Source: Bacillota bacterium
Lineage (GTDB): Bacteria > Bacillota > Clostridia > DSM-8532
Direction of reading: 5' to 3'
DNA: 64,000 bases
Assembly: GCA_023443745.1 (NCBI GenBank)
Contig: JAEZTB010000064.1
Span: forward strand, 186,001 to 250,000
This document shows positions 26,898-36,639 of the stretch, piece by piece (the first letter of the stretch is position 1; each line of letters opens with the position of its first letter). Position numbers and translations under genes: made by a program. Under the pieces are notes generated by a model, which saw only the letters and a list, made by a program, of their open reading frames with translations, was not told the origin of the DNA and searched no databases.

Positions 26898-26919
26898 AGC
26901 CTTACCCGAGAGTAAGGCT
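26898..26919 (-). terminator. terminator after the DUF2284 gene
   Basis: AGCCTTAC/GTAAGGCT stem (26898-26905 and 26912-26919), 6-base loop, then TTTTTA on the minus strand. It ends the zinc-ribbon/DUF2284 unit. Confidence 0.85.
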
Positions 26920-26967
26920 GAATGGTAATAAACCTTTAGAAAAGCCATCCATGGTAGGAAACAACAC

Positions 26968-27474
26968 TTATTCAATAAACACCGCAGAGTACCAGTTCGT
27001 TGTCTCTCCCTGCTCCTTAAGGGTTTCAATGGGTAAATGAAACTGTCTGACAGTTTTGAAGACATCAATACCCACACTGTGAAAGGCTGGGCGGGCTTTT
27101 TTAGGATTAGCACACTTAGCCCCTGCAAATCCTGTACATTTCTCACAACAAGAGCAGTCGCTCATGGAAAAGGCAAAATAAAAACCATCTATAAAAGCTT
27201 GCCGCTCAATTTCAAAAGAGACATCCTGGGATATCTTTTTATCGGTTGAATGGATGATAATGCCCCTTTTATAGTTCCGCAGTACCTTCTCGTATTCCCA
27301 TGGCTGCAGCGAGTCTTTTCTCGAAGGGCAAGTATGACCATAGCCCCAATCCGAGCACCCGAACATGCATTTGAGTATGGTTCGAGAGTCAAAGGCAATC
27401 TGTTCAATATTAAACTCTACTGCATGATCTGCACCTAAATCACGGGCAAGGGCTATGTATTTTTCTAAACTCAT
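26968..27474 (-). CDS. DUF2284 metal-binding protein
   Basis: 168 residues from the ATG at 27474 (GGAGG five bases upstream). Cysteine-rich: CMFGCSDWGYGHTCP near residues 32-46 and CSCCEKCTGFAGAKC near residues 105-120, the two clusters that define this family of predicted metal- or Fe-S-binding proteins. It contains the family's HSVGIDVF motif near residue 137. Biochemical role unknown. It follows the zinc-ribbon gene by 13 bases and is probably co-transcribed. Confidence 0.85.
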   Translation of the reverse strand: MSLEKYIALARDLGADHAVEFNIEQIAFDSRTILKCMFGCSDWGYGHTCPSRKDSLQPWEYEKVLRNYKRGIIIHSTDKKISQDVSFEIERQAFIDGFYFAFSMSDCSCCEKCTGFAGAKCANPKKARPAFHSVGIDVFKTVRQFHLPIETLKEQGETTNWYSAVFIE

Positions 27475-27487
27475 GTATCCTCCAATG

Positions 27488-28270
27488 TTAATCACCCGAT
27501 GCTGGCAATATGCTGTCGGTTATTTCGCTGACGGTATCATGCAGCCAATCGCCATCAGTTAATTCCACCATGGTGAATAAATAGAAAATAACCAGCAAAG
27601 CAAGAATTAAAATAACAGTCGGAAACGCCTTGAGTTTTTTCATGGTAAGCTTAAGGCTCAAGGTGTATATAAGCAACGCAATGGAAACTGTAAACAGTAC
27701 GATTCTTTGAGCATCCTCTGTAAACTGCGGGAAATCACCACCATTACTATATAAGTAGTAGAGATAAAAACCCCAGCCGCCAACAGCTATAAACAGAATA
27801 GTCCAAAGAACTGCAAAAAACCAGGGAAATTTTTTCTTTCCAGGTGCCTTCTTCGCATTAAGGGACTGTGATACTGGGTCGAGGCATGTTGGTGCGTTTC
27901 GCACCTCAGGCATGGGATTTTGAACCTTAGGAGCTTCATACCGAACCTGTTCCGGAGCCTGGTTATGTATCAGAGTCTGTACTTGCACATGAGTTTGATC
28001 GGGTGCCTGCGCCCGATCAAGTGTTTGATTTATAGCAGGCTCCTGATCATTAGATTGAGTCTGAGCCGGTTGGGGAGATGGAACTTGCTCAATAGCTTGT
28101 CCCTTCTCTTCTTGAGGTTGAGCTTTTTCTTCAGTTGCAGAGGTTATGTCTTCCTTGGAAACCATCGGTTCAGCGTCGGACACCTTTTGCTTCTGCCCGC
28201 ATTTATGGCAGAAAACAGCAGATAATGAAAGTGTCGTGCCGCAGGACGGGCAATACTTGATATCGCTCAT
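27488..28270 (-). CDS. zinc-ribbon membrane protein with Gln/Pro-rich linker
   Basis: 260 residues. An N-terminal zinc ribbon, CPSCGTT and FCHKCGQK (two CxxC pairs, residues 7-25), is followed by a low-complexity linker (about 30-140) rich in Q, P, A and V with imperfect repeats of the QAPDQTHVQ/NQAPEQVR type. The last 110 residues hold three membrane helices (about 149-171, 189-206 and 215-234). I do not recognise a specific family; the layout resembles zinc-ribbon plus membrane proteins that are common in Bacillota. It is upstream of DUF2284, 13 bases apart. Confidence 0.75.
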   Translation of the reverse strand: MSDIKYCPSCGTTLSLSAVFCHKCGQKQKVSDAEPMVSKEDITSATEEKAQPQEEKGQAIEQVPSPQPAQTQSNDQEPAINQTLDRAQAPDQTHVQVQTLIHNQAPEQVRYEAPKVQNPMPEVRNAPTCLDPVSQSLNAKKAPGKKKFPWFFAVLWTILFIAVGGWGFYLYYLYSNGGDFPQFTEDAQRIVLFTVSIALLIYTLSLKLTMKKLKAFPTVILILALLVIFYLFTMVELTDGDWLHDTVSEITDSILPASGD

Positions 28271-28352
28271 AGAATTACCTCCACTAGATAATTTTTCTTT
28301 TATACAAAGAATTCTATCATTTTCATGGCCTAGCTTTCAACCATTATTTCCC

Positions 28353-29318
28353 TTATCTTTTACCCTTATCATAGGGTATACCCTCTGCCTTAGGTGCTCT
28401 TGAATGCTTGGATGTAAAAGCAAGAACAATCATGGTTACCATATAGGGCAACATTTTATAAAAGGTTTGATTGATATTCAGAGCGTGCAAGAATGGTATG
28501 AGTGCAACGGAATAAGCCAGTGTGCGGAGAAAAGCAAAGAATAATGCTGCTAATAAGATCTTAAACGGCTCCCATTGACCGAATATCATGACGGCCAGTG
28601 CTAGGAAACCAAATCCCGCAACACCCGTGTGTCCGTTAGTATTTCCATTCATAACACCCACTGCGTAGAAAAATCCGCCTATTCCTCCAAGAATACCGGA
28701 AAAGCTGACACCAAAATAGTGCATGAGATGTACATTAATACCCACCGAATCAGCGGCTTGAGGGTGTTCACCACAGGCTCGAAGACGCAATCCAAGTTTC
28801 GTCTTATAAAAAAGAATAGTAGCTATGATAAAGAACAGAATTCCTAAATACACAGTAATATACGTATTCTTAAAGAATATGTCCCCAATTATCGGTATTT
28901 CACTGAGTATCGGCACATTCCTTATATAAAAGTCCATGTTCGTAGTAATACCATCACTATTGAAATACATTTTAGCAAAGAGCAAAATAGCAGCGGGAAT
29001 AAGCATATTGAGGGCTGTACCGGCTATTGTTTGATTGGCTTTCATATTGACAGCCGCAAACGAGAGCAGTAATGAATAAATTAGCCCCGAAACAGCCGCA
29101 ACAAGCATACCAAGAATCAATACAAGCTGCGGATCCAGGGCAGTCCCCTGCACCAGGAAAACAAACAGGGAGCCAAAAAATGCGCCAAATAGCATAATGC
29201 CTTCAAGAGCAATATTGACGATACCGCTGCGTTCACTGAACATACCGCCCAGCGCCACCAAAAGCAGAGGGATGGCAACCGGAAGCGTATTTTGAATCAA
29301 ATAAAAGAGTGTATCCAT
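28353..29318 (-). CDS. nucleoside ABC transporter permease (NupQ/YufQ type)
   Basis: 321 residues, about nine membrane helices, of the BPD_transp_2 family. It starts with LPVAIPLLLVALGGMFSERSG, which with NIALEG is the family hallmark, and carries RACGEHPQAADSVGIN, the ATPase-contact loop, near residue 165. It follows the other permease by 3 bases, in the order binding protein, ATPase, permease, permease found in PnrA/Nup systems for purine nucleosides. Confidence 0.9.
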   Translation of the reverse strand: MDTLFYLIQNTLPVAIPLLLVALGGMFSERSGIVNIALEGIMLFGAFFGSLFVFLVQGTALDPQLVLILGMLVAAVSGLIYSLLLSFAAVNMKANQTIAGTALNMLIPAAILLFAKMYFNSDGITTNMDFYIRNVPILSEIPIIGDIFFKNTYITVYLGILFFIIATILFYKTKLGLRLRACGEHPQAADSVGINVHLMHYFGVSFSGILGGIGGFFYAVGVMNGNTNGHTGVAGFGFLALAVMIFGQWEPFKILLAALFFAFLRTLAYSVALIPFLHALNINQTFYKMLPYMVTMIVLAFTSKHSRAPKAEGIPYDKGKR

Positions 29319-29321
29319 AAA

Positions 29322-30566
29322 TTACGCCTCCTCCTTTTTATCATCAAGTGCAATTTCATCAGTACCAGGTAACTTTTCGTCGGAATTTTGTACAGTTGTT
29401 TGTGTTAACTCTTCATCAGTATCAGGGATAGTTGCTGCTATTGTCTCTACTTGTTTCCCCCGGCGATTTTTCAAAAATTTTACAACCATCGTATTCATCA
29501 TCATGGCGAAGGCGGAAAAATAAATGATAACAGCTATGACAACATCAATAATTTCAGGCTTGAATCCAAATAGGCTTACAAGGGTTCCTCCCCGCTGAAT
29601 ATGTGAAACAAATACTGCAGAAAAGATAATACCAATGGGGCTGGAATTGCCAAGAAGCGCCACAGCTATGCCATTAAATCCATTGGCTGCAATAACATTG
29701 ATGGGCTCATAAGTCATGCTGCTGCTGGGAATGGTAGAAGGGGCTAATATAGCGAAGGCTCCCCCAAGACCTGCCGCGGCACCGGCAATAGCCATTGTCA
29801 GAATGATATTCCTCTTTCCGTTCATGCCTGCATAAGTACTTGCGAAACTATTGTATCCGGTTGCCTTAAGCTCATAGCCGAAAACTGTCTTTTCCAAGAC
29901 AATATATAATAGGATGGCTATTGCTATTGCTATGAAAATGGAGATATTGACACTGGAATTGGGAACACCAAGCGAGGGCATCTGTGCCGATGCCGGAAGA
30001 TACGCAGTTCTGGCTTTTGTTGAGACATACATCGCGCCGTTTCCCTGAATCCACATATCCACCAGATACATCCCAATATAGTTGAACATGATGGATGTAA
30101 TAACTTCATTTACATTGAGCAGTGCCTTAAATAATCCGGGGATAAAGCCCCAAAGCATCCCCCCCACCATACCGGCAATAACACATGCCAACCAATGTAT
30201 GTTGTCCGGAAGCTTCCACATAAATCCCACATATAAAGCAAAAAACATGCCCATTGTATACTGCCCGGCAGCACCGATGTTAAATAAGCCCATTCTAAAA
30301 GCAAAACCCACGGCTAAGCCTGTCATTAATATGGGGGTGGCAAAATAAAACACATCACCCAGACGACTAAATCCACCGAGCAATAGCATTTGAAAACCCG
30401 AAAATGAGTTAGGAGGATTCGCTATAATCATGACAATAAACCCGAAAACAAGCCCCAGGAATATAGCCAGGAGAGCTGATGTAAACGCTGAAAAGCTCTT
30501 GCTTTTCGTAACATTTTTAATGTTAATTGATTTAAGAGAAGACGATGGTTTATCCTGCATGTTCAT
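29322..30566 (-). CDS. nucleoside ABC transporter permease (NupP/YufP type)
   Basis: 414 residues: about ten membrane helices, with the MGLFNIGAAGQYTMG block near residue 90 and the coupling loop ELKATGYNSFASTYAGMN near residue 230. A charged tail of about 50 residues (acidic, with DTDEELTQT and DEIALDDKKEEA) extends past the last helix, which is longer than usual. The start overlaps the ATPase stop by 17 bases. Confidence 0.9.
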   Translation of the reverse strand: MNMQDKPSSSLKSINIKNVTKSKSFSAFTSALLAIFLGLVFGFIVMIIANPPNSFSGFQMLLLGGFSRLGDVFYFATPILMTGLAVGFAFRMGLFNIGAAGQYTMGMFFALYVGFMWKLPDNIHWLACVIAGMVGGMLWGFIPGLFKALLNVNEVITSIMFNYIGMYLVDMWIQGNGAMYVSTKARTAYLPASAQMPSLGVPNSSVNISIFIAIAIAILLYIVLEKTVFGYELKATGYNSFASTYAGMNGKRNIILTMAIAGAAAGLGGAFAILAPSTIPSSSMTYEPINVIAANGFNGIAVALLGNSSPIGIIFSAVFVSHIQRGGTLVSLFGFKPEIIDVVIAVIIYFSAFAMMMNTMVVKFLKNRRGKQVETIAATIPDTDEELTQTTVQNSDEKLPGTDEIALDDKKEEA

Positions 30567-32097
30567 TCTCCTTTAAAGGGTCACGCTTAGCACCCGACAT
30601 GTAGAGACCGAGTTCCTGAACTGTTGTTTCCTTTGGATTCAGTTCACCGACAATTTCACCCTCATACATGACAAGAATACGATCGCTAACATTCATAACC
30701 TCATCGAGCTCCAGCGACACCAATAAAACAGCTTTTCCTGCATCCCGGCGCGCTACCAGTTGTTTGTGTATATACTCAATAGCACCTACATCAAGGCCTC
30801 GGGTAGGTTGAACTGCAACCAGCAGATCATGCTTCTTATCTATTTCTCGAGCAATAATCGCCTTTTGCTGGTTACCGCCCGACATGCTTCGAGCAATCGT
30901 AACTGGACCTTGTCCACTGCGAACATCATATTGTTCAATCAGTTTCTCTGCATATGAACGCACAGCAGGGCTCCTTATAAATCCCTTATTCTGGAAATCA
31001 GGCTCCCAATAACGCTGTAATACCAGATTTTCTTCCAATGAATAATCAAGCACAAGACCATATTTGTGACGATCCTCCGGAATATGGCTCATACCTGATT
31101 TTGACCTGGTGCGTATATTGGCTTTTGTTATATTCTTCCCGTTAAGCGTTATAGACCCTCCGCTGAGTTTTTCAAGTCCTGTAATAGCAGAAACGAACTC
31201 TGTCTGTCCGTTTCCGTCAATTCCTGCCAGGCAGACAATCTCTCCGGCTCTTACTTCAAATGAGACATTCTTAACTGCATTATTTTTATGGATTTTGGAA
31301 GGGACAGTAACACTGTTCACAGATAAAACCACATCGCCGGGAATAATGTCTTTTTTTTCAACTATAAAATTGACATCTCGGCCAACCATCATTTTTGACA
31401 GCTCATCCTTTGTAGTATCTTTAACTTCAACCGTTCCTACACATTTACCCTTCCAGAGCACGGTGCACCGATCGGCGACAGCCATAATCTCATTCAGCTT
31501 ATGGGTAATAAAGAGTATGGATTTGCCTTCCTTTGCAAATCCTCGCATAATCTCCATAAGCTCGTCAATTTCCTGCGGCGTCAGAACTGCAGTTGGCTCA
31601 TCAAAGATTAATATATCATTATCACGGAAAAGCATCTTAAGAATTTCAACACGCTGCTGCATCCCAACAGATATGTTTTCAATGACAGCGTCAGGATTAA
31701 CCTTGAGCCCGTATTGTTCACTTAAGCGTAATACCTTTTCTCTGGCTTCCCTTTTCTGCAAAAATCCAAGCTTGCTTGGCTCAACGCCTAAAATGATATT
31801 TTCAAGCACCGAAAAAATTTCAACAAGCTTAAAATGCTGATGCACCATGCCAATCCCTAACGCATTGGCATCATTGGGATCGTTTATTTTTACGACTTCG
31901 CCATTCTTCCTGATTTCGCCCTTCTCCGCCTGATATAAACCAAAAAGCACGCTCATAAGAGTGGATTTACCGGCACCATTTTCTCCTAACAAAGCGTGAA
32001 TTTCACCTTTTTTTAACTTCAGTGTTATATTATCATTTGCCACAATACCTGGAAATTCTTTAGTTATATTAAGCATTTCGATAATATAATCTTCCAT
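30550..32097 (-). CDS. nucleoside ABC transporter ATPase (NupO/RbsA type)
   Basis: 515 residues with two ABC domains. The first has Walker A GENGAGKST, Q-loop MVHQHFKLVE, signature ISVGMQQR and Walker B LIFDEPTAVL. The second, divergent domain has GIDGNGQTEF instead of Walker A, signature MSGGNQQK, and VAVQPTRGLD with no Walker B Glu (the catalytic position reads Q). The degenerate second site is normal for this family. It is downstream of the binding protein after a 100-base spacer with a hairpin. Confidence 0.92.
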   Translation of the reverse strand: MEDYIIEMLNITKEFPGIVANDNITLKLKKGEIHALLGENGAGKSTLMSVLFGLYQAEKGEIRKNGEVVKINDPNDANALGIGMVHQHFKLVEIFSVLENIILGVEPSKLGFLQKREAREKVLRLSEQYGLKVNPDAVIENISVGMQQRVEILKMLFRDNDILIFDEPTAVLTPQEIDELMEIMRGFAKEGKSILFITHKLNEIMAVADRCTVLWKGKCVGTVEVKDTTKDELSKMMVGRDVNFIVEKKDIIPGDVVLSVNSVTVPSKIHKNNAVKNVSFEVRAGEIVCLAGIDGNGQTEFVSAITGLEKLSGGSITLNGKNITKANIRTRSKSGMSHIPEDRHKYGLVLDYSLEENLVLQRYWEPDFQNKGFIRSPAVRSYAEKLIEQYDVRSGQGPVTIARSMSGGNQQKAIIAREIDKKHDLLVAVQPTRGLDVGAIEYIHKQLVARRDAGKAVLLVSLELDEVMNVSDRILVMYEGEIVGELNPKETTVQELGLYMSGAKRDPLKENEHAG

Positions 32098-32137
32098 AGC
32101 TACCTCTTCTTGTACCCTATATATATGATTGACACGA

Positions 32138-32170
32138 ATAAAGGGGAAAGTTATTAGCCTTCCCCTTTAT
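32138..32170 (-). other. hairpin between binding-protein and ATPase genes
   Basis: Perfect 11-bp stem (ATAAAGGGGAA with TTCCCCTTTAT; loop 32149-32159), 28 bases after the BMP lipoprotein stop. It is followed by TCGTG, not by a T-run, so partial termination or 3' mRNA protection of the upstream gene is expected. Confidence 0.65.
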
Positions 32171-32197
32171 ATTTGTTAGTGAATGTTACCCATTAAA

Positions 32198-33331
32198 TTA
32201 TCTTACCGTTACGGCAACTTTTGAGAGCTTAAGGCCTGCAACGAGTTCATCAGCTGTTGCGCTACCTTTTGGATCTGCAACCTTGATTTCACGGATAGGA
32301 TCTACAGAACCATTCACAAGCGTTGCGAATACAGCATCATAATCTGCTTTTTTAAAGGATTTGAATCTGTCGAACGCATTGGCTTTTGCATCTCCGATAA
32401 CTGCTGTAGGGAGACTTACGCCACCGTTCTTTGCATCAAAATATGTGGTTGTACCTCCAAATTTGTCCCAGCTTTTGGTTTTGTAGATAGCCTCAAGTAC
32501 TTGCTTAACAGAAGCACCAAGACCCTTGGTTGCTGATGTGATGACTGTATCGCTGTCATATCTCTGGTCAACGTCAACGCCGATAACCTTTTTACCTGCT
32601 TCTTTAGCGGCTGCCATAACGCTCTTGCCCACCGAACCGCCGCAAGCAAAAATAACTTCTGTACCTTCCTGGTACATTGTTTTAGCGGTTGCTTTGTTGG
32701 TATCATTTTCTTCAAAATTGCCGGTATAGTGATAAGTTGCTGTAATCGAACCATCACCAAGTCCTAATTCTTTAGCAGCAGCCTCAGCACCCTGTAAATA
32801 CCCGTATCCGAAAGCCTGAACAGCAGGAACGGACATGCCGCCCATAAAACCAAGCTTGGTCATGCCGTCTTTAACTGCTGCATAACCTGCAAGATATCCG
32901 GACTCTTCTTCAGAATACTTAACACTGGCAACATTTGCCTTGTTTGTCATATCTGAGTAGTCCGGGTTATGGGGTGAGCCGTCCAAGAGAATGAACTTAA
33001 TTTCAGGGTATTTTGTCTGTGCTTCAAAAACAGCAACCTCAAACAAAAAACCAGGTGTTACAATTACTTTTGCGCCGCCGGTAACAGCCAGATCAATTGT
33101 TGCAAGGTAGCCTGCATCGTCATACTTTTCCGGCTTATAGTATTGGTGAGTAATTTTATTAGCCTTTGCAAACTCAACTACGCCTTCCCAAGAACCTTGA
33201 TTAAAAGATTTGTCATCAATGTTGCCTTTGTCGGTGATAAGCGCAATCTCAAAAGTGCTCGGACCACCGCAGCCTGCGAACATAGTACCAATGAGTACAA
33301 GAACCAGAACAATTGACAAAACTCTCTTCAT
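32198..33331 (-). CDS. BMP family nucleoside-binding lipoprotein
   Basis: 377 residues. Lipobox FAGCGG (Cys20), then EIALITDKGNIDDKSFNQGSW, the PnrA/Med family start. Later blocks are LAGYAA, LGFMGGMSVP and CGGSVGKSVMAAA. Family members bind purine nucleosides on the cell surface. The gene heads the operon with the ATPase and two permeases, so purine-nucleoside import is the best call. AGGGG before the ATG. No purine riboswitch is visible in the 40-base leader. Confidence 0.92.
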   Translation of the reverse strand: MKRVLSIVLVLVLIGTMFAGCGGPSTFEIALITDKGNIDDKSFNQGSWEGVVEFAKANKITHQYYKPEKYDDAGYLATIDLAVTGGAKVIVTPGFLFEVAVFEAQTKYPEIKFILLDGSPHNPDYSDMTNKANVASVKYSEEESGYLAGYAAVKDGMTKLGFMGGMSVPAVQAFGYGYLQGAEAAAKELGLGDGSITATYHYTGNFEENDTNKATAKTMYQEGTEVIFACGGSVGKSVMAAAKEAGKKVIGVDVDQRYDSDTVITSATKGLGASVKQVLEAIYKTKSWDKFGGTTTYFDAKNGGVSLPTAVIGDAKANAFDRFKSFKKADYDAVFATLVNGSVDPIREIKVADPKGSATADELVAGLKLSKVAVTVR

Positions 33332-33373
33332 AAAATTATTCCCCTTTTTTATTGATAATGGACTTTTAACTTT

Positions 33374-33401
33374 ATTGTAACATCTTTTTACTAATTATCA
33401 A
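33374..33401 (-). promoter_or_regulatory. promoter of the BMP operon
   Basis: On the minus strand, TTGATA (33396-33401), a 16-base spacer and TACAAT (33374-33379), about 40 bases upstream of the ATG. Confidence 0.6.
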
Positions 33402-33501
33402 CATCTATATTTTTGTTTCTTCGTACATAATTAATAATGATGGAAAGTTTTATCAGTTTTTTGATTTCCCACACTAAATTGAAAATCAATCTAAATTTCG
33501 C

Positions 33502-33530
33502 TTGACTTAAGGTCCGATTTGTGGCATATT
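33502..33530 (+). promoter_or_regulatory. promoter of the GC-rich opp operon
   Basis: TTGACT (33502-33507), 17 bases, CATATT (33525-33530), 86 bases upstream of the ATG. The promoter region is AT-rich like the surrounding genome, whereas the genes that follow are GC-rich. Confidence 0.6.
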
Positions 33531-33615
33531 ATTACAAATAAAATTATCAATGTAAGGTCTTGCATATGCCGACAGTTCGGTGTATTAAAAGATATAAACG
33601 AATAGGAGGAGAATT

Positions 33616-35502
33616 ATGAAGAAACTACTTGCACTGGCGCTGTCCCTGACCATGCTGCTCGGCCTGCTGGCCGCCTGCGGCCAGGCTGTGGATAAGCAGA
33701 CCCCCGCCCCGTCCGAGAGCGTCCAACCCACCGAGACCCCCAAGGCCGAGGCCTCTGGTAAGCTCATTGTCGGTGCCAACGCCTTGAACGCCGATATGTT
33801 TGAGGGCTGGACCAACCTGACTGCCAACAAGAGCATCAAGGATCTCATCAATGGCTACGGCACCATCGCCTACACCGAGAAGGACGAGTTCATCGTTGAC
33901 CCCGTTGTTGTCAAAGATTTCAAGCAGACCGAGAACGCCGACGGCTCTAAGACATATGAGATTGAGATCAACGAGGGTCTTACATACAACGACGGCACCA
34001 AGATCACCGCGAAGGACTATGTCTTCACCGTGCTGCTGAGCGCCTCTCCCGAGCTGACCGCGCTGGAGAACGATGCCGCTTACAGCTACGAGAACTATCT
34101 CGGCTTCGTGGAGTACAACCAAGGCACCGTCAAGGCCCTCAAGGGTCTCCACCTCCTGGGCGACAATAAGTTCTCCATTACCATCGCCGCCGCCGACAGC
34201 GAGGGTACCCCGAACTTCCCCTTCTGGTTCGAGCTTACCTATGCCCTTATCGCCCCCTACCCCATGCACATTCTGGCCCCCGGCTGCGACGTGAAGGACA
34301 CTGCGGACGGTGCCATCCTCGAAGGGCCCTGGAGTCTCGACCTCCTGAAGTCCACCCTTGACGACGGTTCTAAGGGCTACCGTTACACTCCCACCGTCTC
34401 CGCCGGCGCCTATAAGTTCGTAAGCTACGACGCCAGCTCCAACCAGGCCGTCCTCGAGGCCAACGACAAGTACGCCGGCGATTACGACGGCGCGAAGCCC
34501 ATGATCAAGACTCTGGTCGTCAAGCTCGTTGAGGATGCCACCGCTGTCGAAGAGCTGCGCACCGGCGCCATCGACCTCTACACCAGCGTGTCCGGCGGCT
34601 CCAAGATTACCGCCGGCCTCGATCTGGTCGACACCGGCAAGTTCGAGTACACCAACTATGCCCGTAACGGCTATGGCAAGATCCTCTTCCACTGCTCTGA
34701 GGGCCCCACCCAGTTTGAGGAGGTTCGTCGCGCCATCGCCTACTCCCTCAACCGTGAGGAGTTCGTCCGTCAGTACACCGGCGGCTACGGCGTCTTGATG
34801 AACAGCCGTGTCGGCAACGCCCAGTGGACCTACACCGAAAACAAGGCCGAGCTCGACAAGACCCTGACCAAATACACCCTCAACCTCGACAAAGCCAAGG
34901 AAGAACTGGTTAGCGGCGGCTGGACCTTGAACAAGGACGGCAAGGACTTCGTTGAGGGCACCGATAAGGTTCGCTACAAAAAGCTGGACGATGGCAGCCT
35001 CATGCCTCTCCATATCGAGTGGTTCTCCCCCAACAGCAACGCCGTCGGCGAGATGCTGGCCACCTTCTTCACCACCAACGCCACCAGCCTGGGCTTTGAG
35101 ATCAACCAGACCTTCGGTGACACCTCTGCCTTCGGCGCCGCCCTCTACGGCACCAGCGAGGTCTATTACCACATGGTCAACGGCGGCAGCGGCTTTGCCA
35201 CCGCCGATTCCCCCTGGTACTACTATGATCCCGCTCGATTCGGCCCCTACAACTCCAACCTGATCAACGACAAGGAGCTCTTCGAGGTCACCCAGACCAT
35301 GAAGGCCACCAAGACCGGCGACCGGGCTTCCTACGCCGCCGCTTGGATGAAGTTTGTCATCCGTTTCAACCGCATCCTGCCCGACCTGCCCCTCTACTCC
35401 GATGATTACCACGATTTCTACGCGCCCAAGCTGAAGAACTACAAGCCCACGGCCCTCTGGTCCTGGGATAAGGCTCTCATCCGGGCCACCGTATCCGAGT
35501 AG
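33616..35502 (+). CDS. oligopeptide-type ABC solute-binding lipoprotein
   Basis: 628 residues of the SBP_bac_5 family. Lipobox LLAACG (Cys21), then the family domain with NEGLTYNDGTKITAKDYVFTV near residues 118-138 and LNREEFVRQYTGGYG near 379. The length exceeds the usual 520-560 residues. The codon composition is strongly GC-rich, with third positions mostly C or G, unlike genes to both sides. AGGAGGAG lies at the correct distance from the ATG. It heads a six-gene operon; a hairpin follows the stop. Confidence 0.9.
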   Translation: MKKLLALALSLTMLLGLLAACGQAVDKQTPAPSESVQPTETPKAEASGKLIVGANALNADMFEGWTNLTANKSIKDLINGYGTIAYTEKDEFIVDPVVVKDFKQTENADGSKTYEIEINEGLTYNDGTKITAKDYVFTVLLSASPELTALENDAAYSYENYLGFVEYNQGTVKALKGLHLLGDNKFSITIAAADSEGTPNFPFWFELTYALIAPYPMHILAPGCDVKDTADGAILEGPWSLDLLKSTLDDGSKGYRYTPTVSAGAYKFVSYDASSNQAVLEANDKYAGDYDGAKPMIKTLVVKLVEDATAVEELRTGAIDLYTSVSGGSKITAGLDLVDTGKFEYTNYARNGYGKILFHCSEGPTQFEEVRRAIAYSLNREEFVRQYTGGYGVLMNSRVGNAQWTYTENKAELDKTLTKYTLNLDKAKEELVSGGWTLNKDGKDFVEGTDKVRYKKLDDGSLMPLHIEWFSPNSNAVGEMLATFFTTNATSLGFEINQTFGDTSAFGAALYGTSEVYYHMVNGGSGFATADSPWYYYDPARFGPYNSNLINDKELFEVTQTMKATKTGDRASYAAAWMKFVIRFNRILPDLPLYSDDYHDFYAPKLKNYKPTALWSWDKALIRATVSE

Positions 35503-35512
35503 TGACATTCCC

Positions 35513-35546
35513 GTCAAAACCAGGGCTTTGCCGCCCTGGTTTTGAC
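35513..35546 (+). other. strong hairpin after the binding-protein gene
   Basis: A perfect 14-bp stem (35513-35526 and 35533-35546, loop TTTGCC) lies 10 bases past the stop, with no T-run. A hairpin occupies the same position in the second opp operon (48269-48308), so both probably set high binding-protein expression against lower transporter expression. Confidence 0.7.
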
Positions 35547-35643
35547 AATTCCTGTTCCAAGGATTGTCTTTGAACCATCGGAATGCTGGTGTGAAGACAG
35601 CTCTTGGATGCAGGTACATTTGTGATTGTGAGGGGTTCTGGCC

Positions 35644-36627
35644 ATGCAAAAGTATGCAGCGAAGCGAATTTTATATATCTTTTTTGTCTTTTTCATCATC
35701 TCCATCATGATGTTCTTGCTCTTCAAGGCGACCCCGGGCGACCCTGTGATGCAGCAGTTGGAGGGCCAGCAGCAGAGGCTCACTCCCACCCGCTTCAAGG
35801 AGCTCTATGACCAGACTTATGTTCGACTGGGCTTGGATAAGCCTCTGCCGGTTCAATATTTGCGCTGGATGGGCAGAACGCTCACGGGCGACTTCGGCCG
35901 GTCTCTGCTCTACCGCAAGCCGGTTATCGAGGTGGTTAAGATCCCCATGCGCAACACCATCCTCCTCAATATCTTAGTGATGATCGCGGTGTTTGCCATC
36001 ACCATCCCCCTTGGCATTACCACGGCAGTGAAAAAAGGCACGGTGTACGACAACTCCGTTCAGGTCATTACCATTTTGGGCTATAGCCTGCCTACCTTTA
36101 TTATCGCGTTGGCGGCTATGCTCCTCTTCTCAGTAACGCTGGGATGGCTCCCGCTGACAGGCACGTCAACAGCCGGTCTGACAGGCACGTCCTGGCAGCT
36201 CTTTTTGGACAGACTGAAGCACATGATCCTGCCCACCCTGGTACTCACCTTCAGCAGCTTGGGCTCGCTGACCCGCTATATTCGGGCAGCCATGATCGAC
36301 GCGCTGAGGATGGACTATATCCGCACCGCCCGGGCCAAGGGCCTGAAGGAGAAGGTGGTCATCTACTCCCATGCTTTCCGCAACTCCCTAATCCCCTTCG
36401 TCACCGTTCTGGTGAGCTGGATGCTGAGTCTGTTCAGCGGCTCTATCATGATTGAAAAGATCTTCGTCTGGGACGGCATGGGCAAGCTGCTGGTGCAGGC
36501 GATTACGAACATGGACTACGGTCTCGCCATGGCCGTGGAGATGTTCTATGTGCTTTTGTCGCTGATCGGCAACCTGATCGTTGATATCGCGTATACTATG
36601 GTGGACCCCCGGGTCCGGCTATCTTAG
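35644..36627 (+). CDS. oppB: OppB-type peptide ABC permease
   Basis: 327 residues. N-terminal FKATPGDP region (after helix 1), then about five more helices. The EAA loop DYIRTARAKGLKEKVVIYSHA lies near residues 224-244 and the closing YTMVDPRVRLS is the family hallmark. Its stop TAG overlaps the AGGAGG ribosome site of the next gene. GC-rich as the rest of the operon. Confidence 0.93.
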   Translation: MQKYAAKRILYIFFVFFIISIMMFLLFKATPGDPVMQQLEGQQQRLTPTRFKELYDQTYVRLGLDKPLPVQYLRWMGRTLTGDFGRSLLYRKPVIEVVKIPMRNTILLNILVMIAVFAITIPLGITTAVKKGTVYDNSVQVITILGYSLPTFIIALAAMLLFSVTLGWLPLTGTSTAGLTGTSWQLFLDRLKHMILPTLVLTFSSLGSLTRYIRAAMIDALRMDYIRTARAKGLKEKVVIYSHAFRNSLIPFVTVLVSWMLSLFSGSIMIEKIFVWDGMGKLLVQAITNMDYGLAMAVEMFYVLLSLIGNLIVDIAYTMVDPRVRLS

Positions 36628-36639
36628 GAGGTGGGCATC

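Noticed and set aside
33332..33373. Purine riboswitch before the nucleoside-binding protein gene
   Set aside because: The leader is only about 40 bases long and lacks the conserved purine-aptamer core sequences.
33625..35649. Very long open frame (674 codons) on the minus strand across the GC-rich binding-protein gene
   Set aside because: It is a shadow of the high GC content. The translation is Gly/Val/Leu-rich without domains and lies entirely opposite a clear SBP_bac_5 gene with signal peptide and ribosome site.
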